Positions 1 through 11,630 of a stretch of DNA of 64,000 nt are shown here, in pieces. The position numbers and the translations under genes are program-made. Source of the stretch: Azolla caroliniana. Its lineage: Eukaryota > Polypodiophyta. The notes beneath the pieces were generated by a model. The model was given only the letters and a program-made list of their open reading frames with translations. It had not been told where the DNA came from and ran no database searches. Within the stretch, counting starts at the first letter, position 1, and each line of letters begins with the position of its first letter. The stretch is from assembly GCA_043228905.1 (NCBI GenBank), contig JBHGNT010000011.1, forward strand, positions 8,122,001 through 8,186,000. The letters run 5' to 3'.

Positions 1-660
1 TTGACCAAACCGATTAGATGGAGTTGAAAATCATAATATATTATATAGCTCTAGGTAATTATGATTAGAGAGTATAACTCAAGAAACTAAGAAAAAAGAT
101 AGAGAAAGCGAGCAAGAAATAAGAATGTTCTGATATTCCAACATCAAGAGAATACAAAGGAGACAAACTCCACATTAAAACCAAAGACCTTCCTCTTCTA
201 AGACACTTCTTCCTAACACTCCTCATCCACTCTTTGGTCTTCACTCTTCGCCTCCTTCTCTTCGCCCCCTTCTCACTCATATTACTTCTTCTTTTATAAC
301 CTTCCTCTTCTTATCCACGTTCATGCTATTTTTAGAAGCTTTTTATCTCCCTATTTTTAGCTATGACACATCAACCTTCTAATCGTCATATCTCCCTCAT
401 CCGATATCCAAATTAAGCGATTTAAAAAGCTATAGAAAGCTCTTTTTACAAGCTTTCTAATCCATATTTAAACGTGATATTTGGATAAACAACGAGGGAG
501 TTATGACCATTCTATTTTTACTGTTTTTTATAGTCTGCGTTTTCTCTTTTTACTTTTCTCTTGGTCTCGTACTTTTACTTTTGACTTCTTCCCTAAGGTC
601 TTAGTTCGTGTTCTTATCCTCAAAAGGTGAATTATCTATACTTTATATTCTCCTAATGTT
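1..660. other. AT-rich stretch, no gene seen
   Basis: I see no convincing coding sequence here; the short open frames are low-complexity. A loose inverted repeat is visible: CTCCCTC near 392 and its complement GAGGGAG near 494, each beside a 'ATCCAAAT'/'ATTTGGAT' pair. This could be the edge of an LTR or of a miniature element whose other end lies outside the window. Confidence 0.4.
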
Positions 661-667
661 CAATGGC

Positions 668-1234
668 TTAGATTCTAAAAACACTTTCACACCTGCCTTC
701 TCTGGCTAGCGGCCCCTCATCATTGCTTTCCGCCGTTCGTGTTAGTGCATGCTCAATCATTTGTTGTTCCGCGTGCTCCTCGGCCATCCGTTGTGAGACT
801 TTTATTTGTTGTGTCGCCAAAAATTCCATGAGTTCGTAAGTAGTTCCGAACTGTAGCAGTGTGTCGAACTCATGGCTTGTGTCCGGAATGTCCAGATACT
901 TTAGGACCTCTCTTTCCATCGTAAACACACATTTCCCCCGCTGTGACTGGGCCGTAATGATCAGTCGTGGTTCTCGGATTATTTCGAAAGTGGTGTTGGG
1001 CTCCGTAGTTGTGGAACTGTCGACCAAGGCGGTTGTCTTTGTGGCCGTGGTTGTGTCTTTAACTAATCCGCGCCATTTCGTCATTTCATCCTCGGGCTTT
1101 CCTGGCGTTGCTTGGCTTCCTGCACTTGCGGAGCTTCCTCCCTACTCTCCGGCCGTTCTCCCTGTGATGTCCGCGTGTTGGGTTGGGAAGATTGGGGTTC
1201 ATCCTCCCATTCCGTGGTAGCCAACTCCGCTAAC
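668..1234 (-). pseudogene. Uncharacterised ORF(s) downstream of the accessory ORF
   Basis: Two overlapping minus-strand frames follow the accessory ORF at 1237-1806. The first (about 1234-1088) is rich in Glu, Gln, Pro and Ser and ends in a stop that overlaps the next start as ATGA. The second (1084-668, about 138 residues) has a Thr-rich start and a helical, Glu/Gln-rich end. I do not recognise either. In element B the accessory ORF is likewise followed by a P/E-rich then coiled-coil ORF, so this may be the degraded counterpart; that is inferred from order and composition, not from alignment. Function unknown. Confidence 0.35.
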
Positions 1235-1236
1235 CT

Positions 1237-1806
1237 CTATTTCACGAAACGTGGCGGCGGCGTGTGTTTGCTGGGTTGTGGTGTGGGCAGACCTCGGGGT
1301 GGAAATAGTATCGTTAGATACTGTTGTATGATTGGCCTTAACTTTTTGCCGCCTTGATACGCGTGAAGGCCATCCCGTAACGTTGGTCCCGTAATTACCC
1401 CCCAATCGACCGTGCGCCCTTCAAAGGTATCAATGATGATGCCTGCCTTCTGCTTTGGCATCCCATAGGCATTTACATGCACGCATTCTACCTCCAACAA
1501 GAACTTGGCTATTTCGTGAAAGAAGGGGTCAGGGATTTCCTTCGTCCTGTATGCTTTGGCGGATGTCGAATATGCCCCGAAATATCTCTGCAAGGTTTCC
1601 GCAGGAGGGATGTCGAAATGTCTTTCTCCAAGCGATGACAGGTCAAGCTTCTTCCAGATGGATGTGTTGGTGACCGTGTTTATATTGAGTTTCCTGGCAA
1701 TGTCCAAGGCTTTAGGGTGAGCAGGTGCCTCGGCAACTTTGATGTATCCATCCAGTCGCTTTTCGACGAGCCATCTACGCAAGGCGGCAGAAATAGGGAT
1801 CGACAT
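1237..1806 (-). CDS. Retrotransposon accessory ORF (aORF1 family), copy 1
   Basis: An ATG at 1806 opens a 189-residue frame. It is collinear with the accessory ORF of element B at 15971-16630. RYFG.YS lies at residues 74-80 here and 75-81 there. K.YRT follows at about 84-88, then F.EIA..L, MP...AG.II..T.EG and VDW (133-135 versus 134-136), then LFPP versus LVPP. The near gap-free spacing over about 170 residues makes homology secure although identity is only around 30% by eye. No catalytic motif, signal peptide or membrane span is visible. It is read in the same direction as element A and may be A's own downstream ORF cut off by later rearrangement, or part of another element whose end lies left of the window. 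Function unknown. Confidence 0.7.
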   Translation of the reverse strand: MSIPISAALRRWLVEKRLDGYIKVAEAPAHPKALDIARKLNINTVTNTSIWKKLDLSSLGERHFDIPPAETLQRYFGAYSTSAKAYRTKEIPDPFFHEIAKFLLEVECVHVNAYGMPKQKAGIIIDTFEGRTVDWGVITGPTLRDGLHAYQGGKKLRPIIQQYLTILFPPRGLPTPQPSKHTPPPRFVK

Positions 1807-1932
1807 CGTAGGTGGGTGAGACTTGTGGGTAGTGTTAGTGGGTGAGGTATTGTAAAAGAATACGTTGTGCGGAAGCGTGTGCGAAAACACAGAGTACACA
1901 GTTTGGAGGAATAAGACAATTCAATAAAATGC

Positions 1933-1969
1933 AGAGATGGAGATGGAGATGGAGAGAGAGAGAGAGAGA
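1933..1969. repeat. GATGGA / (GA)n microsatellite
   Basis: Four GGAGAT-type units grade into an uninterrupted GA tract. Confidence 0.8.
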
Positions 1970-2251
1970 GCAGATAACAGAAAACTCAGATTCAAAATAA
2001 TGACACTCTATTCTGTGTACATACTTCGTGCTCACTGAGCACCTTATATACAAGCCCTGACAATTGGGCTGACACAAGTACTGACAGTACTTGACGCTCA
2101 TAAATGAGCCGCGACACTCACTCTCAAAATTATTCCTTACGAGGAATAACGCTCTAACGGCCTCCTCGGATCAGACACCTCTACCTGCAGATCTCATAAT
2201 AGCCGTTTCAGCCAAATGACTTCGCATGTAGCGAGAGCATAGTTCCTAATA

Positions 2252-2285
2252 TTCGCGTACGTCCAATTTACTGGACGTACGCGAA
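2252..2285. repeat. Perfect 14-bp inverted repeat (hairpin)
   Basis: Arms TTCGCGTACGTCCA (2252-2265) and TGGACGTACGCGAA (2272-2285) flank a 6-nt spacer. The next 35 bases continue with ACGCG/CGCGT motifs, making an unusually CpG-rich island in an AT-rich area. It may be a transposon terminus, a cruciform or a protein-binding site; nothing else identifies it. Confidence 0.7.
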
Positions 2286-2329
2286 CGTTTGCAAATGTAC
2301 GCGTATGATACGCGATATTCGTTTGGCTT

Positions 2330-2889
2330 TTTTGTTTTTTTTTGACTTTTTTTGGGTTTTTTTAATTTTTGATATTCATAATATTTTGTGAATAGAAGTG
2401 ACATCTAACACACACACACTCTCTCTCTCTCTCTCACGAGAACTGACAGATTTTCTCTCTCTACAAAATCTAGATATCTAATATACATATTACATACTCC
2501 CTCACACAGACAAAACCCATAGCTCCTCTCTCTCTCTCTCTCTAGAGTCTAGATATACACTCAATCACTGTCTCCTCACACATGCAAAACAGGGCTTCTC
2601 TCTCTCTCTCTCTCTAGAGTCTAGATATACACTCAATCACTGTCTCCTCACACATGCAAAACAGGGCTTCTCTCTCTAGACCACACACGCTCTCTCTCTC
2701 TCTCTCTCCCCCTCACACACACACACACACACTATGTACACCATATACACCGTATGTATATATAATATATTTATGTACCGCGTATGGATTTCAATCATAC
2801 TTGGAGCCTTTTCACGTATGAGTATGATACGAATATTGGCGTTTGAGTATGACACGAACGGGACGTATGGCTAGAACTATGAGCGAGAG
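2330..2889. repeat. Simple-repeat block with a duplicated 70-bp unit
   Basis: The block has a T-rich stretch, then (CA)n and (CT)n tracts. A roughly 70-bp unit starting TAGAGTCTAGATATACACTC is present at 2543 and again at 2613; each copy ends in GGCTTCTCTCTC. AT-rich sequence follows with several 'GAGTATGA' repeats near 2818-2855. No coding potential was found. Confidence 0.75.
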
Positions 2890-3181
2890 TCGCCCCTCGA
2901 TATTCGGCCTCTGTGCTCGACAGTGCCAGTGTTGGCTACTTTTTGCTGCTCCACGCGATCACCGCACTTCCTAACGAGAAGGCGTATCTGGATGTAGATC
3001 GACGATCACTGGCGTTTTCGGCCCAATTGGCATCTGTGTAACCGAATAACTGTTCGGCTACGCCTGTTCGATATAGCAATGCCATGTCTTTCATGCTGCT
3101 GACATATCGCAATATCTGTTGCGCGCATTGAAAGTGTTCGGCCGTAGGCTGCGACATGAATTGACTGATTAAGCCGACCGG
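2890..3181 (-). pseudogene. Copia RT/RNase H fragment
   Basis: The minus-strand translation gives the end of a copia RT and the start of its RNase H: a LISQFM motif, then YTDANWA (first RNase H Asp) and SRYAFSLGSAVIAWSSKK. After a TAG in place of the usual Gln come the hallmark residues PTLALSSTEAEYRG. It is cut on the left near 2890 and on the right exactly where an LTR-like sequence starts at 3182. It is not contiguous with the other copia elements in the window. Confidence 0.8.
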
Positions 3182-3425
3182 TGTCGAAGTGTAATTCGCA
3201 CACTACGTGAAAATTACATTTTTGTCCCTTCGGATGGAATCAGCAAGGTGGAATCGGTAAGGGGGAATTGATAAGAACCAGATCAAGCAGAACCGGCAAG
3301 AGCCGGATAAAGAAGGGCGGTGAGAATCTCTCACCAGATGAAGAGACAAATTTGTAAATAGAAGAAAAGATTGTTACATGCAAAGGGCAGGATTCGAACC
3401 ATGTACCTCCATGTTAACAATTTTT
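3182..3425 (+). repeat. LTR fragment related to element G
   Basis: The sequence starts TGTCGAAGTGTAATTCG and runs into CACTACGTGAAAA. It parallels the sense-strand start of the G LTR (TGTCGTAGTGTATTTCG..). The same tRNA-like block with a GGTTCGAATCC box, read on the minus strand, follows near 3380-3420. It is truncated at about 3425, where element A's integrase resumes. This junction probably removed A's 3' end. Confidence 0.6.
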
Positions 3426-4128
3426 AAGAAAGCCCATAATGTCACTTGGAGTTTGGTGCTCCAATCAGACCGCGAGGCGACAATTATCTTTGTGAGCACT
3501 GCGCATAACACCTTATTCGTGCTTTCTGCTTGTCTGTTGCACCGATAGTAATAAGGGGAACTTTTGCGGTGTGTCACCATAAATTCACCTAGTAGATATG
3601 CTATCACATCATTGAGGAAATGGGAGCCTTGATCGCTAATGATCTTGAGCGGACATCCAAACCATGAATGACATTTTCGTATAGGAACTTGGCGGTGCTA
3701 CGTGCGTCGGCATTAACGCAAGCTTTAGATTCCACCCACTTGGCAGTTATTATGTATTGATTGAGGTTGAAAGTTGGGTTGATTGGGCTGATAAAATCGA
3801 TACCCCATTTCTCGAACAGTTGCCATGCCACCACCAGGTTTAATGTGTTGAAATCCGCTTTTAGCGGAGGTTTGAAACGTTGGCACTCATCACATCGGCG
3901 TACATAATCGTATGTGTCTTTGAAGAGTGTTGGCCACCATAGGCTGGACTGGAGGATCTTGCGTGCGGTGACCTCGTGATTGAAATGGCCGCTGCCGCTT
4001 CCGCAATGAGCTTGTTCGAGGACGGCTACAATGTCATGGTCCGTTATACACCTCCGAAGTACATCATCGTTACCTCTTCGGTACAAGTTGCCTTTGAGCA
4101 TCATGAAGGGGCCACATTTCCTTAACAA
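3426..4128 (-). pseudogene. Element A integrase (truncated)
   Basis: A frame at 4128-3604 carries the integrase zinc-binding region: GHFNHEV..ARK.....WWPTLFKDTYDYVRRCDECQR (HHCC). The start of the catalytic core follows (KWGIDFISP with the first Asp, WVESKA, TAKFLYE). A frameshift near 3605 leads to SSPYY...QAESTNK, around the third catalytic residue, and on to SDWSTKLQVTLWAF. The coding match stops there and unrelated LTR-like sequence follows. The segment for the second catalytic Asp is scrambled by a frameshift. The nearest relative in the window is element B's integrase. Confidence 0.8.
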
Positions 4129-4241
4129 GACATGCGCATGTGCCTAGCTTAGTTGTTTTAGGAAGGACGCCGCTTCGGTTAAGACGCAAACGATGTCTGA
4201 TGCCCATGCTGGTACGGTGTCGATCGTGAATAATGTTGCAT

Positions 4242-4688
4242 CTAGTGTTTCATCGTCGACTCCAGTGGCTTCTTCTCTGTTTGGTATTCAGGAGAAATGA
4301 TCGGCGAGGCGAGTACATGGTCTTTTCCTTTTCTCACCACCACCCTGAAGTTGAACTCAAGTAACGTTACGATCCTTCGTGATATGCGTCTTGTGGCGTG
4401 AGTTTTGTTTACCAAGTAGAAGAGGGCTTGATGATCTACAAAAAATGAGAAACGGGATGCCAAGAGGTAATGTCGGAATTTTTTCACGCTATAAACCATG
4501 GCCAAAGCTTCTCATTCCATCGTGGAGTAATTTCGTTCCATGGCGTTCAGTTGACGACTAGCGAAGGTGATCGGTAGGTCGAGTGCCCCTTTGCCAGGTT
4601 GAGCTAGCACTGCACCAATCGCGAAGGCGGAAGCATCGGTGTGAACATGGAATTCCTTGGTCCAGTCTGGGGATTGGAGGATGGGGGC
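4242..4688 (-). pseudogene. Element A RNase H
   Basis: The frame at 4505-4242 reads MVYSVKKFRHYLLASRFSFF, then VDHQALFYLVNK, the typical RNase H end of Ty3/gypsy. Upstream (to 4688, interrupted) the translation shows a DASAFAIGAVL segment with the first catalytic Asp and ASRQLNAMERNYS. Stops separate the parts. It matches element B's RNase H well (YSTTEREALGMIYSVTKFRHYLL there). Confidence 0.75.
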
Positions 4689-4689
4689 C

Positions 4690-5703
4690 TTAGTTAGTTA
4701 GGCACTCTTTTAAGAGCTTGAACGAGTGGGTGCACTCTTCCGTCCAAGTGTACTGCTTTAGCAAGGTGTAGAGTGGTCTGGCCTTGTTTGCGAACATCTT
4801 AATGAAGCATTTATAGTAACCAGTGTATCCCATGAACCCTTGTAGTTGTTTCTCGTTCACGGGGGGTGGCATGTCGAGGATGAGTTTTACTTTTGCCTCA
4901 TCAGTCGAGATCCCATGTCGGGACATAACATGACCTAATATCAGTCTGTGTTTGACCCAGAATTGACATTTGAGTGGGTTGAGGGAGAGTTCATAGGCCC
5001 TGCATTTTTCGAACGTCAAGCGGAGTAGCGCCAGGTTGTCATGCCATTTCAAATGGCAACATAAATCGTCGACATAGGATTCCACCCCTTGTCGTAACCT
5101 TGCCGCGAAGATATGGTCTACCGCCCTTTGATAGGTGCTCAGGGCACTAGTGAGCCTGAAAGGCATCTGCTTATGCGCGAACGTACCAAATTCAGTGGCG
5201 AAGGCCGTCTTGTGTTGATCCTCGGGCACCAACGAGATTTGGTTGTACCCCGAGAACCCGTCGATGAAGCTATACGCTTCGGCTCTCGCGATTCTTTCGA
5301 GTAAGTGCTCGATGTAGGGTACCGGGTAGTTGTCCTTGATGGTGGCTTCGCTGACTTGGCGGTAGTCTACACATATGCGGATTTGGCTATTTTTCTTCGG
5401 GACGACTACAATCGGGGAGATCCAAGTGGTTCATTTGATCGGGTAGATGATGCCCACGTCTAACATTTTGTTGATTTCGGCTTTTACTTGTTGGGCGTAG
5501 TTAAGGTTCATTGGGCGCGGCCTTTGTCGGATTGGGCAGGTGTCGGCTCGCATGGGGATGTTGTGGGTGACGACCTCGGCCGGAACACCTTTCATATCTA
5601 TGCACGACCATGCCAATACGTCGCTAAATTCCGTGAGGAGAGTGATCAAGGACGACTCCTCCGACTGGAGATCTGTGGCTATGAACACTAGTTTGGGATC
5701 CAC
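4690..5703 (-). pseudogene. Element A reverse transcriptase
   Basis: The frame at 5703-5431 has the RT lead-in (FSDVLAWS.IDMKGV, RPRPMN..YAQQVKAEI.KML..GII). A TGA at about 5430 interrupts, then PIVVVPKKNSQIRICVDYR continues. The frame at 5232-4690 carries SYVDDL, the YxDD active site at 5065-5076, followed by LNPLKCQFWV....LGH and the thumb. Length and order are those of plant OTA Ty3/gypsy RT. The in-frame stop and a loss around 5235 make it nonfunctional. Confidence 0.85.
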
Positions 5704-5931
5704 CCCCTTTCCGAGGTTAATTTCTTTAACCCTCGCCGGTCCATCTCATACCTCACCTAGGCTTTGAGGGGTGCGTTGTGGTCTCTTACAAGCCACTGCC
5801 CTATTCCCTTGTTCATAAAGTTTGAATTGCTCCGGGAAGTCCACCTCTGTCGAGGTCTTCCAAGTGGTCACAACCTCATCTTGACATGTGCTTCGTTGTG
5901 CTAGGTCTTCGTCTTTTATATCTACTTTTTT

Positions 5932-6660
5932 TCACCGGGGTACGAGGGTGGTGACATTAAAGCAAGAGATTGTGTCTCCATCCTCGTCGCGACACTTTGT
6001 ACTAATGGGATACATTGCGTCAGTCGTGGCAAGAGCGTGCACCCAATTCATCTCTGACGTATCGGAAACTACAGATTGGTCTTCTCTTTCTCTTGCATTC
6101 TCCACCTTAGGATTGGCGGATTTTTGGGGGAACGGTTGACCCCTAGCCAAGATTTGAACTGTCTTTGTGGAGTTGCATGCTAGGAGGTTGGTCTCGAACT
6201 CGGTGGTTTCTGACCAATCGTCCACGAGAGAGTTGCCTTCTTGTTCATGCACTTTTTGTGTGTATGCTTTGATGCGGAAGGTTTTGTAGTTTTTACACAT
6301 ATAGATTGTATCATTCCCAAAATCCAATACCAGGCGGCTGACATGTAGGAATGGTCTTCCTAATAAGCACTCTGAGGCCACATGATTGGATGATCTTGTG
6401 ACGACAAAGGTGAGATTGAACTCGACTCCGTGGATAGTGAAGTGATGTGCAGGGATCATGTCTTCTGGCCATTGGATGGACCCATCTGCCATTCGTAGTT
6501 TGACATCTAAAGGAAGCATTTTTGGGCTTCCCCACTTACACCAACATTCATAGCTGACTATACTTACCCCTGCTCCGGTGTCAATGATTGCATCACACGT
6601 CGTACCGTTGACGCAGACGGGTAGAGTGAAACTAGTATCGTCGCTCTTGAAGTGAGCTTC
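5932..6660 (-). pseudogene. Element A aspartic protease
   Basis: The active-site motif AIIDTGAGVSIVS is read at about 6560-6595 (Asp-Thr-Gly at 6574-6582). The frame at 6519-5932 continues with the flap region and the conserved ASECLLGRPFLHVSRLVLDF, then a long linker towards RT. The two parts are in different frames, so at least one indel has occurred. This protease would process Gag and Pol. Confidence 0.8.
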
Positions 6661-6783
6661 ACATATATCGACCGGTGTTCCTTTGGCTTGTTTGAGGACT
6701 GTGGACGTATGAGGAATGTGGGTGTGTATCTTTTCCCCATAACCTGCTGATAGGCCTCCATTGAGGTGGCAAAGGACATCGTG

Positions 6784-9209
6784 TCATGGTTGGATGTCGA
6801 GTTTGAGTAGTTCTTCCAGCGTGAACTCTATTTCCTTGGCGAGTATAGGTCGCAATTGGGGGTTGTTGGCCATGAAGGTGCCGGTGTAGCTCTGTACTTC
6901 GTGTAATGTGAGTCGTAATCTTAAATTTAATATTTGATGGAGCAAGGCTGTGTTGACCTCTTTGACCGGGGTAGAATGGCAGGTGGGGGTGTCGGTTGAT
7001 GTTATGACGAGGGGAGGTGTATCCATGTGTTGGGGTGGGGGGTTTACCCATTCTTCGAGTTGGTCAAAGTTTAAGCTCGGGAGACTAAGTGATTTTTCGA
7101 ACTGTTCATGGAGTATGAGTTTAATGTACTCTTTTCGACCTTTTGTTTTTCAGCCACTAGGTTTGGGTATGCTGCTAAGTGTGCCGGTAGCTTTTGGTTA
7201 GGGTTGACTTGTATTGTTTCTACGTCTCTCTCCGATTCTTGATCTTGCTTTGAGGCCTGCGTGGATGCATTTTTTCTAGATTTTCGTCTCTTATGCGTAG
7301 CAATGGGGAGGCCTTGATCTTGATATTTTAAGTTATGAGCTACTCTTTGAGCTCGTGTGATGACAATGGTGCCCACCGTTGATGGTACGATAGATAATAG
7401 ATTTGCGCCAATCCTTTTATTTTTTTCTGGGCAATCAGGTACTAAATGTTCCTTACCACACCCTGGGCATGTTGCTTCTCCTTGGAACCACTCGATAAGG
7501 TCATGTGGCTGTTAGGTGAGATTTTGCACCGGTGGTTGTGGGGGTGTTTTGAGTGAGGGGTGTCGTGGTTGTTGCGCCATCCGGTTGTAGTATTGATGTT
7601 TGGTTGGGCACTCGCTAACCATATGTGGGCCTTGGCAATTGAAACATTTCAATTCTGACCTCCTTGGGCCATTATTGTTGCGATATCCCATCGACGGCCC
7701 CCGGTGTTCTCCTCTCAAGACGTACACTGGTATTTGGTCGCCTTCGAAGTCTACAAAGTGGAACACCTCTTCTTCAACACCATACTCTCGGTAGGAGTCT
7801 TCGTATTCGGGAGTGCTCCCTCCGACCTAGGTTTGGTTATCAGTGGTATATTTTAGTTCGGCGAGGTGAGTGCCGATACGCAGTAGTGGGGGTTGTTGGG
7901 GAAGTATTGCTGGTAGTTGTGGGCGACTAAGCGGTGGAGGTGAGTGTGGGTGCTCCACCATTGGTGTTTGGCTATACCTTCCATTTGGGGCTTGCCATCA
8001 ATTCTCTTGAGAATGCATCACGAAAGCTTTGCACCACTTACAGTATTGCAGCCGTCGTTCGTGGAGGAAGGGGCACTCATGCCCCGTGTGATGGCCATGG
8101 CATACTATACACCTTACGTTTTCTCTTTGGGTGTAAGCTTAGGGTCTTTCTATACGGGGTGGTCTCAGTGGCATGGGTGGAGTGGGGTCCGAGGGCTTCT
8201 CACGGTTGTTCATAGGCGCTTGAGTGGGTATTCATAACCCACTCATTGAATCCTCGAAGGTCATCACTACCGTGCAAGCTTCAGCGAACGACCGACACAT
8301 CCTGGCAATCAGGAAATTTTGGAGCGTCGGATCGAACAACCCATTGATGAAGCGGTTCATCAATTTGTCATTCGACATCTTGTCGCTCGGGCTACAACGA
8401 TGGTGCAGGCTTTTCGTGCGGCGTATGTAATCCCTGACCATCTCGTTCGCTTCTTGCTTGAGGGCGAAATGTTGGTCGATCGGCTTCCATTTATTCCCTC
8501 GACGAGCGAAGTTTATCAAGAAATCTTCGATGACATACTCAAAGTCCGCAACGATGTCCTCATTCAAGGTTCTAAGCCAAATTCCGACTTGGTCATCGAG
8601 TGTAAGTCCAAATGCGGCTACTTTGGTGGTCTCTGTGAGGGGTTCATAAGCACGACAAATCTGTTTGAACCTCTTGACATGATCATAGGCATCACCGAAA
8701 CCGAGAAAACGGGGTACTAGTTTAGAAATGGAAGCACTCTTCCCGTTGTTGTTTGTAGGGTTTCTCAAATGGTCTGTGGGTGCTCGCTCTTTTTCCATCA
8801 ATGCCACGAGGGTTTGGATGGATTGTAACGCTAGTGTGAGTTTAGTGTTTGGGGGTGTCGAGGCAGTTTGGTCGGGTGTAGGGGTTGTGTCCATACGTGG
8901 TGGTGTCAGGTGTCATTGCGTGTGGGCTTCGTTTGGACTGTCGCTCATTGTGCTCGAATGCAGCGCGGGGCTACGCTCACAACCTCGATGGTGTGTATGT
9001 GATGATGCTTCTAGGAGGTGAAGTTTTTGTTGCACTCATGCGAATCTGTCGTTCCGTTCTGCCAAATCGGCTTCGATATCTCGGGTGACGCTTTCCAGTT
9101 GTCCTCCTTTCACGAGTTGTATCGTCCATATATTGATTTCTTATTCTATCACCCGTAACTCCTGCATGGCATCCCGTATGTGTTGCTCTACCCTGAGCGG
9201 GTCTGCCAT
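6784..9209 (-). pseudogene. Element A gag (capsid plus three zinc knuckles)
   Basis: The likely start is ATG 9209 (MADPLRVEQHIRD), in frame with the capsid part at 8894-8232 (VPRFLGFGDAYDHVKRF ... MNRFINGLF). Three CCHC-like knuckles follow: CIVCHGHHTGHEC (about 8105-8065), CFNCQGPHMVSEC (about 7660-7610) and CPGCGKEHLVPDC (about 7475-7435). All have CX2CX3HX4C spacing, one residue short of the usual CX2CX4HX4C. Most of gag stays in one frame with interrupting stops. Gag packages the RNA in cytoplasmic particles. Confidence 0.75.
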
Positions 9210-9354
9210 TGGGCTCTCCTATATTGGGGGTGTGTTGAGAGGTGCTTTCGTTGCTGGGATTGATCGGAAGTTCATGTTTGGTCGCATCCCCAGAGTTAAC
9301 CACCCTCCGTGATATCGAGTCGGGTTAGATGGGTTAGCATTGTGTGTTTGGTTG

Positions 9355-9359
9355 GTTTG
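9355..9359. repeat. Target-site duplication of element B (left)
   Basis: GTTTG immediately left of the 5' LTR, repeated exactly at 25587-25591. Confidence 0.95.
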
Positions 9360-9793
9360 TGTTACCGGTCGGAAAAGGAGTCCAGAGTGGGAAATGGAGA
9401 GCTAATTAAGTAGTAGGAATGTGGTTGTAATTAAGCTATGAGTGTGGACGGACGGACCGGAAACGGTATGCCGTTCCGGATCCGGACCGATCCCGAACAG
9501 GTGCGGATGGCACCGTTTTGTAATACAGACCGGAAACCTATTTAAAGGCCTGGATACAATGTAATAGTTAGCTGTTAATTAATGAAAGCTTAAGTGTTGC
9601 TATCTCTGTGTTAATTGTCGTTCTGTCTTAATTGTTATATCTTACGCGTGTGTTACGAAAGACGATCATAATGAGTAACTTAATGAAGTCGGACTAAGCG
9701 TTGAAGTCTAATCCGGTTGCCGTAACACCCTTTGGTGAAGTGTCTCCCGTAGACACCCTGTGTTAGGCCATTGTCCGGCCCGAAGAGTTAACA
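9360..9793 (+). repeat. Element B 5' LTR
   Basis: It runs from TGTTACCGG to GTTAACA. A TATTTAAA box at 9539-9546 is a plausible promoter; transcription would start shortly downstream and give a short R/U5. It matches 25153-25586 along its full length. Confidence 0.95.
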
Positions 9794-9845
9794 CAGTTTT
9801 TTCGACCACGATTCCTGTTTTTGCAGCGAACGACGGCACAGATGG

Positions 9846-11630
9846 ATGTCTAGATCAACGCACGACCTTGTTACAGATCGAACTCGACGCCTTGCCGAAA
9901 GGCAAAGGAGACGCGAGGCTTTTCAGCAAGCGGCGTAGGAAATTAGAGCGGATCGCTCGTTTTCCAACGTAATCCGGAGAGTAGCGGAGGACTCCCTCTG
10001 GTTACAGCAAACATCGCACCCGGACGACGGCAACAGCCTAAGCAGCCTCCGGGAAACCGAATCCCTTCTCCACGCGTTGGCAAACGGAGAAGGCGAAGCA
10101 GAAGCCTTTTCAGCATATGAATCGGACTCCGAAGGGGAATACAGCGTGCACACGAACTACCGTAGCAGCAACGAAACCCCGGGCAGACCGGAGGATGAAG
10201 GATCGGATACTTTACCGACACCGGAACCAGAAGTGCTAACGCTGGAACCCTCGGAACCAACAGAAGAAGAACGACCTCCGACACCGGAAGTCAAAGAGGA
10301 GAGGCCTCCGTCACCAAAGGACAAGGAAAAACAACCGACACCGGAAACAAATCGGGAAAGACCACCGACGCCGGGGAAAATTCCGGAACGAGCACCAACA
10401 CTACCAGCCCACGCACCAATACCGGACGACGACATGCCGTTCCAGTACTCCAAGTATAGAGATGATCCGGACGCGGAAGCTCATGTGCACGCCTTTGAAC
10501 AGACATGGGAAGCCAACCATGTGTCCCATCGATTGACCCCGAAGGAAGAAGAACGCTCTAAGATAGCGGAATTTGGCGTCACATTGGAGGGACTGGCAGC
10601 AAGATGGCGCCGGACGCAGGACCCGGCTACCATCAACACCTTTGCAGATATAAAAGCTAAATTCTTGCATTTTTGTCAAAAGGAGGTGGACCATACCGTA
10701 ATGGTAGGCTTTTTTTATACCATCCGGCAAGAGGCAGGGGAGAGCATTCCCCAATTTGTCATCCGGTTTCAACGGATGCATAGTCAGCTTGCCCGCACAC
10801 CCCCGGAAGAGGAATTACGGACTATATTCCTAAACGCGCTCCGGGAACCCCTACGCACGGTTTGCACGGTAATCGACTTCCGCACAAGTACCATCGACCA
10901 GGTCATTGACCGGGTGAGAGAGATGGAAAAGACAAGCTCCTGGCTCACACTGGGAGCACTTCAACGGGCGTTACCGTCCGATGAAGACCTCCGGTTTCGG
11001 CAAGCAATACAATGCACAACCTGCTTAAATTCCGGACACTCGGCTCTAGAATGCACTATGAGGACGCAATGTGTAATCTGTCAATCCAAGAGCCATACGA
11101 CGGATAGGTGCGAGTATAATCTGTTGAACCGGCAAGCACCGCCCGTCCGACAAATTGAGCCACGCAGCAGCCGGGATGAAGAAGACGAACGCTGGCGGCG
11201 AATGGACCATGACTGACCGGCACAGGATGTCCGGTATGGCGATCGACGGGAAAATGATGTCCGGTACGACGATCGGCGGGATAACTATGACCGGCATGAT
11301 CAGTACCAGGATTACAATAGACGATACGAACATTACGACCGGGAGCACTCCCCCGGGTATCGTCAGCAACGGGAGGAATACGGCAGATATAACGGGCAAC
11401 CCCGTCAAGAGTACCGTAATAAGAAGAGCTATAACAAAAAACGACATTTCAAAAAAGGCAGCTACCCCCGGGATCCGGAACAAGGAGCTCCAAGCAGCCA
11501 ACCGGTACAAAACCCCGCGCGTACCGCAGGACCTGCCCCAGGTACAACAGACAATGCCGAATCTAGCAATACCCGGAAGGCCTACTGCTACTACTGCCGA
11601 CAGGAAGGCCATTATAGTAACCAATGCCCG
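9846..11630 (+). pseudogene. Element B gag
   Basis: ATG 9846 (MSRSTHDLV) opens a frame broken by TAG 9936-9938 and TGA 11214-11216. After a Glu/Pro-rich N-terminal part (about 10140-10430) comes the capsid domain of the Retrotrans_gag type: HVHAFEQTWEANHVSHRL ... LAARWRR ... ESIPQFVIRFQRMHSQL. Two canonical knuckles, CTTCLNSGHSALEC and CVICQSKSHTTDRC, lie at about 11013-11115. Beyond the TGA the same frame continues through an Arg/Asp/Tyr-rich linker to a third knuckle, CYYCRQEGHYSNQC (about 11589-11630), and on into protease. The TGA probably derives from CGA. Confidence 0.85.

Noticed and set aside
11214-11216. Programmed stop-codon readthrough between gag and pro in B
   Set aside because: The TGA fits a CGA change at a methylated CpG, and other stops in B are clearly mutational, so readthrough is not needed; a comparison with intact copies would decide.
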